Both the position numbers and the translations under genes were made by a program. A stretch of 64,000 bases of DNA from positions 1,674,001 to 1,738,000 of the forward strand of contig NZ_CP109181.1 in the NCBI RefSeq assembly GCF_036248275.1. The letters are read 5' to 3'. The notes under the pieces were generated by a model. The model saw nothing but the letters and a program-made list of their open reading frames with translations, ran no database searches and was not told where the DNA came from. Origin of the DNA: Streptomyces sp. NBC_01716 (GTDB taxonomy: Bacteria; Actinomycetota; Actinomycetes; Streptomycetales; Streptomycetaceae). Numbering within the stretch: the first letter of the stretch is position 1; every line of letters begins with the position of its first letter. Positions 59,893 to 64,000 of the stretch are shown piece after piece.

Positions 59893-60011
59893 TGGCCACG
59901 AGCACGGCGGATGTGCTGGACATGTTCGCGACCTTCGCGAAGGAGGGCGGCCGGGTGGGCAGCGGCGCGCTCGGCGCGGGAACCGGCGGGGTGGCGCGAT
60001 GTGCGTGCTGA
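59892..60011 (+). CDS. 39-residue ORF between cysN and the transporter genes
   Basis: ATG 59892 overlaps the cysN stop and the frame runs 39 codons to 60011 ('MATSTADVLDMFATFAKEGG', ending 'GVARCAC'). Coupling with cysN suggests it is translated. The two Cys at the C-terminus could be regulatory or redox-active. No family recognised. Confidence 0.5.
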   Translation: MATSTADVLDMFATFAKEGGRVGSGALGAGTGGVARCAC

Positions 60012-60170
60012 CGTACGCGCACCGCACGCGCGCCCAGCGAACCCCCGGCACCCCGGTGCCGAACCCGCCGTACCCGTCGTATCCGTATCCCCGAAGACCC
60101 GCCGACCGCCCGGCCACGCAGCCTCGTCACCGAGGGACGTGAGCACGGGCCGACGAGAGGAAACCCTCCC

Positions 60171-61292
60171 GTGCCAGCCACCCGTACCGCCCCGTTCCGC
60201 CGACGCGCACTCGCCGCTGTCGCGGCCCTGCCCCTGCTCGCCGTGGCGCTCGGCGCCTGCGGCTACGGTTCCGAGAACGACACGAAGGACGAGAAGGTCG
60301 CCCCCGCCGCCGAGGGCGAGAAGGTCGGCGGTCTCGGCGAGGTGAAGATCGGCTACTTCGCCAACATCACGCACGCCACCGCGCTGGTCGGCCTCCAGGA
60401 GGGCCTGATCCAGAAGGAGTTGGGCGGCACCAAGATCAAGCCGCAGGTCTTCAACGCGGGACCCTCGGAGATCGAGGCGCTCAACGCGGGCGCGATCGAC
60501 ATCGGCTGGATCGGCCCCTCCCCCTCGATCAACGGCTTCACGAAGTCGAAGGGCCAGAATCTGCGGATCATCTCGGGCTCGGCCTCCGGCGGTGTCTCGC
60601 TCGTCGTCAACCCGAAGAAGATCAAGTCCCTGGACGACCTCAAGGGCAAGCGCATCGCGACGCCGCAGCTCGGCAACACGCAGGACGTGGCGCTGCTCAA
60701 CTACCTGTCGGAAAAGGGCCTGAAGGTCGACACCAACACCGGCAAGGGCGACGTCACCGTCATCCGCCAGGACAACAAGCAGATACCGGCGTCCTTCGAG
60801 TCCGGTTCGCTGGACGGCGCGTGGGTGCCCGAGCCGACCGCGTCGAAGCTGGTCGCGGGCGGCGGTTCGGTGCTGCTCGACGAGAAGAAGCTGTGGAAGG
60901 ACGGCAAGTTCGTCATCACGAACGTGATCGTCTCCCAGAAGTTCCTCAAGGAGCACCCGGACGTCGTCGAGGCGGTGCTGCGCGGCTCGGTGAAGACGAA
61001 CGCCTGGATCAACGAGAACCCGGACGAGGCCAAGGCCGCGGCCAACGCCAAGCTCAAGGCGGACTCGGGGGCGGCGCTGCCGCCCGAGGTGCTCGACCCC
61101 GCGTGGCAGAACGTCGACATCACCGACGACCCGCTGGCCTCGACGCTCGGTCTGTCGTCCGAGCACGCGGTGAAGGCGGGGCTGCTCGAAGACCCGCTGC
61201 TCGACGGCATCTACGACCTGTCACTGCTCAACAAGGTGCTGAAGGCGGACGGCAAGCCCGCGATCGACGACGCCGGTCTCGGCGTGAAGTAG
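60171..61292 (+). CDS. Substrate-binding lipoprotein of SsuABC-like transporter
   Basis: The product has 373 residues. A lipoprotein signal peptide with lipobox 'LGACG' is followed by a two-lobed fold: 'KIGYFANITHATALVGLQEG', 'GAIDIGWIGPSPSINGFTKS' and 'SLDGAWVPEPTASKLVAGG'. It resembles sulfonate/nitrate/taurine binding proteins. Its place after cysN points to sulfonate or sulfate ester uptake. GTG 60171 has GAGAGG upstream. The next gene is its ATPase. Confidence 0.9.
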   Translation: MPATRTAPFRRRALAAVAALPLLAVALGACGYGSENDTKDEKVAPAAEGEKVGGLGEVKIGYFANITHATALVGLQEGLIQKELGGTKIKPQVFNAGPSEIEALNAGAIDIGWIGPSPSINGFTKSKGQNLRIISGSASGGVSLVVNPKKIKSLDDLKGKRIATPQLGNTQDVALLNYLSEKGLKVDTNTGKGDVTVIRQDNKQIPASFESGSLDGAWVPEPTASKLVAGGGSVLLDEKKLWKDGKFVITNVIVSQKFLKEHPDVVEAVLRGSVKTNAWINENPDEAKAAANAKLKADSGAALPPEVLDPAWQNVDITDDPLASTLGLSSEHAVKAGLLEDPLLDGIYDLSLLNKVLKADGKPAIDDAGLGVK

Positions 61293-61351
61293 CCGGCCCT
61301 CACCCGACCCGCCCGCAACCGGACCGCCCCAGGACCCAGGAGGTGTGACTC

Positions 61352-62143
61352 ATGACCACCACACTCGTCAAGCAGGCCACAACGGTCGGCACCGAGCCGT
61401 ACGCCACCCGTCTCGACCATGTGTCCAAGTCGTTCGGCCGGCCCGGCAGCGCGCAACTCGTGCTGGACGACGTCAGCCTCGACGTGGCCCCCGGCGAGTT
61501 CGTGACCCTGCTCGGGGCGTCCGGCTGCGGGAAGTCGACCCTGCTCAATCTGGTCGCCGGGCTCGACCTGCCGTCGGCGGGGGCGATCGACGTCCCCGGC
61601 GGCAGGCCGGCCCTGATGTTCCAGGAGCACGCGCTGTTCCCGTGGCTCACCGCGGGCAAGAACATCGAACTCGCCCTGAAGATGCGGGGCATGCCCAAGG
61701 CCGAGCGGCGCGGCGAGGCCGAGCGGCTGCTCGAACTCGTACGGCTGAAGGGCTCGTACGGCAAGCGGGTGCATGAGCTGTCCGGCGGTATGCGCCAGCG
61801 GGTCGCGCTGGCCCGCGCGCTGGCGCAGGACAGCCAACTGCTGCTGATGGACGAGCCGTTCGCCGCGCTCGACGCCATCACACGCGATGTGCTGCACGAG
61901 GAGCTGACCCGGATCTGGGCCGAGACGAACGTGTCGGTCCTCTTCGTCACGCACAACGTCCGCGAGGCCGTGCGGCTCGCGGAGCGGGTGGTGCTGATGT
62001 CGTCACGGCCGGGGCGGATCGCGCGGGAGTGGCGCATCGGCATCCCGCAGCCGCGCCGGATCGAGGACGCCGCGGTGGCCGACCTGTCCGTGGAGATCAC
62101 CGAAGAGCTGCGTGGGGAGATTCGCCGACATGGCCAGCACTGA
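61352..62143 (+). CDS. SsuB-like ABC transporter ATPase
   Basis: The product has 263 residues. Walker A 'LLGASGCGKSTLLNLVAGL', Q-loop 'FQEHALFPWL', signature 'LSGGMRQRVALARAL' and Walker B 'LLLMDEPFAAL' are complete. It belongs to the nitrate/sulfonate/taurine ATPase group. The downstream permease gene overlaps it by 14 bases. Confidence 0.92.
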   Translation: MTTTLVKQATTVGTEPYATRLDHVSKSFGRPGSAQLVLDDVSLDVAPGEFVTLLGASGCGKSTLLNLVAGLDLPSAGAIDVPGGRPALMFQEHALFPWLTAGKNIELALKMRGMPKAERRGEAERLLELVRLKGSYGKRVHELSGGMRQRVALARALAQDSQLLLMDEPFAALDAITRDVLHEELTRIWAETNVSVLFVTHNVREAVRLAERVVLMSSRPGRIAREWRIGIPQPRRIEDAAVADLSVEITEELRGEIRRHGQH

Positions 62144-63032
62144 GGCCGACGTGGCCGGCACCAAGGTGTCGAAGGAGGACCATCTGGCGGGCCTGGAGGC
62201 CGGCCTGGACGCGCTGGACACCAGGACCGCCGAACGGGTGCCGCTGCGCAGCGTGCTGCTCTCGAAGCTCCTTCCGCCGCTGGTGGCGGTCGTCCTGGTG
62301 ATCACGGTCTGGCAGGTCGCCGCCGTCTCCGGGATCAAGCCCGACTACGTCCTGCCGGGGCCGCTCGACGTCTGGCACTCCATCGAGCGGATGTGGCTGG
62401 AAGGCACGCTGATCGGCTACATCTGGACCAGTGTGTCCCGGGGTGCGCTGGGCTTCGTGATCTCCGTCGCCATCGGTACACCGCTCGGGCTGCTGGTCGC
62501 ACGGGTGAAGGTGGTACGGGCCGCGATCGGACCCATCCTGTCCGGCCTCCAGTCGCTGCCGTCGGTGGCCTGGGTGCCCGCCGCGATCATCTGGTTCGGC
62601 CTGACGGACGCCACGATCTACGCGGTGGTGCTGCTGGGCGCCGTACCGTCCATCGCCAACGGCCTGGTCGCGGGCGTCGACCAGATCCCGCCGCTGTATC
62701 TGCGGGCGGGCCGCACCATCGGCGCCACCGGCGTCAACGGCATCCGGCACGTCCTGCTGCCCGCCGCGCTGCCCGGCTATCTGGCAGGCTTGAAGCAGGG
62801 CTGGGCGTTCTCCTGGCGCTCGCTGATGGCCGCCGAGCTGATCGCGAGCTCGCCGGACCTCGGTACGGGACTCGGCCAGCTCATGGAGAACTTCCGCACC
62901 TACAGCGACATGTCCGGTGTGCTGGCCACGATCATCCTCATCCTGATCGTCGGCATCGGCATCGACCTGCTGTTCTTCTCTCCCCTGGAGCGCCGCGTCC
63001 TGCGCAGCCGCGGTCTCCTGGTCAGGAGCTGA
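62130..63032 (+). CDS. SsuC-like ABC transporter permease
   Basis: The product has 300 residues and six membrane segments. The conserved BPD_transp_1 loop is 'AGRTIGATGVNGIRHVLLPA' followed by 'ALPGYLAGLKQGWAFSWRSL'. ATG 62130 (rather than 62112) gives a normal cytoplasmic N-terminus and a 14-base overlap with the ATPase gene. It completes an SsuABC-like importer. Confidence 0.92.
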   Translation: MASTEADVAGTKVSKEDHLAGLEAGLDALDTRTAERVPLRSVLLSKLLPPLVAVVLVITVWQVAAVSGIKPDYVLPGPLDVWHSIERMWLEGTLIGYIWTSVSRGALGFVISVAIGTPLGLLVARVKVVRAAIGPILSGLQSLPSVAWVPAAIIWFGLTDATIYAVVLLGAVPSIANGLVAGVDQIPPLYLRAGRTIGATGVNGIRHVLLPAALPGYLAGLKQGWAFSWRSLMAAELIASSPDLGTGLGQLMENFRTYSDMSGVLATIILILIVGIGIDLLFFSPLERRVLRSRGLLVRS

Positions 63033-63037
63033 TCCGC

Positions 63038-63877
63038 GTGACCCGCATGCCCGGTACGCCACGTACGGCCCGTACGCCTCGTACGGCCCGTACGCCTCGT
63101 ACGGCCCGTACGGCCCGTACGGCGGCTCGCCCGGTGCTGGTCGTCGTCGCGCACGGCAGCCGCGATCCGCGGCACGCCGCGACCGTGCGCGCGCTGCTTC
63201 GCCGGGTGCGGGCGCTGCGTCCGGGGCTGCGGGTCGAGGCGGGGTTCCTGGACTTCAACACCCCCGCGGTGCCGCGCGTGCTGGAGCGGCTGGAGGCGGA
63301 GGGCGTACGGGACGTGGTCGCCCTTCCGCTGCTGCTGACGCGCGCCTTCCACGCCAAGTCCGACATCCCGGCCGTGCTGCACGAGGCGCGGGCGCGACTG
63401 CCCAGGCTCGCCGTGCGGCAGGCCGATGTTCTCGGCCCATCCGCACTGCTGACCGAGGCGCTGGAACGGCGGCTGTACGAGGCCGGGCTCGGGCCCGGCG
63501 ACAAGGGCTCGACCGGGGTCGTCCTGGCATCGGCGGGCTCCAGCGACCCGGAGGCGATCGCGGTGATCGCTCATGTCGCGCGGGAGTGGCGGCGCACCGG
63601 CTGGTGTGCCGTGCGGCCCGCGTTCGCCTCCGCCTCCCTGCCCCGCACGGAGGACGCGGTGCGCGAACTGCGGGCGGAGGGGGTACGGCGGGTGGCCGTG
63701 GCCCCGTATGTGATCGCGCCGGGCCGCCTGCCCGACCGTATCGCGCGGGGCGCGCGCGAGTCGGGGGCGGACGTGCTGGCCGATGTGCTGGGCCCGGCAC
63801 CGGAGTTGGCGCGGCTGATCGTACGGCGCTACGAGGCGGCGATGGCCGCCGGGGAAGTCGCCGTACTCACCGCCTGA
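63038..63877 (+). CDS. Sirohydrochlorin chelatase (CbiX/SirB-like)
   Basis: The product has 279 residues and two CbiX-type half-domains. The catalytic His is in 'VVAHGSRDPRHAA'; 'LTRAFHAKSDIPAVL' and 'ASAGSSDPEAIA' are further family motifs. It inserts Fe(II) into sirohydrochlorin to give siroheme, the cofactor of the sulfite reductase that starts this cluster. The N-terminus carries an 18-bp tandem repeat encoding TPRTAR units. GTG 63038 has CAGGAG 8 bases upstream. Confidence 0.88.
   Translation: MTRMPGTPRTARTPRTARTPRTARTARTAARPVLVVVAHGSRDPRHAATVRALLRRVRALRPGLRVEAGFLDFNTPAVPRVLERLEAEGVRDVVALPLLLTRAFHAKSDIPAVLHEARARLPRLAVRQADVLGPSALLTEALERRLYEAGLGPGDKGSTGVVLASAGSSDPEAIAVIAHVAREWRRTGWCAVRPAFASASLPRTEDAVRELRAEGVRRVAVAPYVIAPGRLPDRIARGARESGADVLADVLGPAPELARLIVRRYEAAMAAGEVAVLTA
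63056..63119 (+). repeat. 18-bp tandem repeat in chelatase N-terminus
   Basis: ACGCCTCGTACGGCCCGT occurs at 63074-63091 and 63092-63109; a one-base variant is at 63056-63073 and a shortened copy from 63110. The unit encodes TPRTAR, so copies add or remove six residues without shifting the frame. Confidence 0.85.
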
Positions 63878-63891
63878 ACGATCCCGCGATC

Positions 63892-63908
63892 CCTGACGGA
63901 GCGTCAGG
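63892..63908. terminator. Stem-loop at convergent gene ends
   Basis: CCTGACG and CGTCAGG form a perfect 7-bp stem with loop GAG, 15 bases after the chelatase stop and over the stop codon of the opposing partial gene. Confidence 0.5.
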
Positions 63909-63999
63909 CCGTCCAGAGCGGGTTACGGCCGCTTGCCGCGAGTGCCCGGTCGAAGGTCCCCGTCGTCCCGGGGACCGGTACGGGGTCGGCGAAGCCGTC
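63904..63999 (-). CDS. C-terminal 31 residues of an unidentified protein (partial)
   Basis: On the minus strand an open frame from the window edge ends in TGA at 63906-63904. It encodes 31 residues, ending 'FDRALAASGRNPLWTA'. It is convergent with the chelatase gene. Too short to assign a family. Confidence 0.4.
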   Translation of the reverse strand, partial: DGFADPVPVPGTTGTFDRALAASGRNPLWTA

Positions 64000-64000
64000 G

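Noticed and set aside
1..64000. tRNA, rRNA genes or CRISPR arrays
   Set aside because: No cloverleaf with conserved T-arm, no rRNA sequence and no spaced direct-repeat array was seen by eye; a tRNAscan and CRISPR search would settle it.

Overview
The window is GC-rich actinobacterial chromosome, almost certainly Streptomyces. The signs are strong third-position G/C bias, many GTG starts, a six-gene cvn 'conservon', a streptogrisin A-type protease, F420-dependent and FhuF-type redox genes, and a cys operon preceded by the actinobacterial cysteine leader peptide. No rRNA, tRNA, CRISPR array or intact mobile element was recognised.

Region 1 (1-16.2 kb) is mostly single genes. It holds a 5'-truncated PucR-type regulator, a TPR-like protein with a possible Rex operator upstream, a membrane acyltransferase, a GntR/FCD regulator and a FhuF-type ferric reductase whose -10 box lies inside a DmdR/IdeR-like iron box. 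It continues with a DUF2637 membrane protein, an RsbW-like ATPase, a GH38 alpha-mannosidase, a PoxB-type pyruvate oxidase, a PP2C-like phosphatase, a TrmB/LuxR-like regulator and a DUF456 protein.

Region 2 (16.2-33.8 kb) is rich in cell-wall and surface functions. Three secreted proteins (M23 endopeptidase, amidase, and one of unknown function) share the same C-terminal SH3-like domain of about 77 residues. Also here are an Ada-AlkA fusion with a degenerate glycosylase core, RsgA GTPase behind a short upstream ORF, an MmyB-type regulator, a CDF metal exporter divergent from an ArsR regulator, a Tat-exported PGRP amidase, a GH4 glycosidase and a TauE/SafE permease. Two adjacent inverted-repeat (MITE-like) elements lie at 32.7-33.1 kb. 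Decayed relatives lie at 30.7, 45.05 and 49.1 kb, and several gene stop codons sit exactly in the repeat ends.

Region 3 (33.8-39.3 kb) is a conservon on the minus strand: sensor kinase-like CvnA, roadblock CvnB, DUF742 CvnC, GTPase CvnD and two cytochromes P450. Nearly all are joined by ATGA stop/start overlaps. The last P450 gene carries a TTA codon, so its synthesis probably depends on the bldA tRNA.

Region 4 (39.5-49.1 kb) is accessory. A decayed tyrosine-recombinase gene is followed by a 1211-residue membrane-anchored NB-ARC/WD40 STAND protein, which runs into a fragment of a pqqE-like radical SAM gene. GNAT and VOC genes, a DUF6328 remnant, streptogrisin A and an AraC regulator follow.

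Region 5 (49.1-64 kb) starts with a BrkB protein, AidB-like acyl-CoA dehydrogenase, GAF regulator and GNAT protein. It then holds the assimilatory sulfate/sulfonate operon: cysteine leader, sulfite reductase, a small zinc-ribbon protein, CysH, CysC, CysD, CysN, a 39-residue ORF, an SsuABC-like transporter and a sirohydrochlorin chelatase. Together these genes import sulfonate or sulfate-type substrates, activate sulfate, reduce it to sulfide, and supply siroheme for the reductase.
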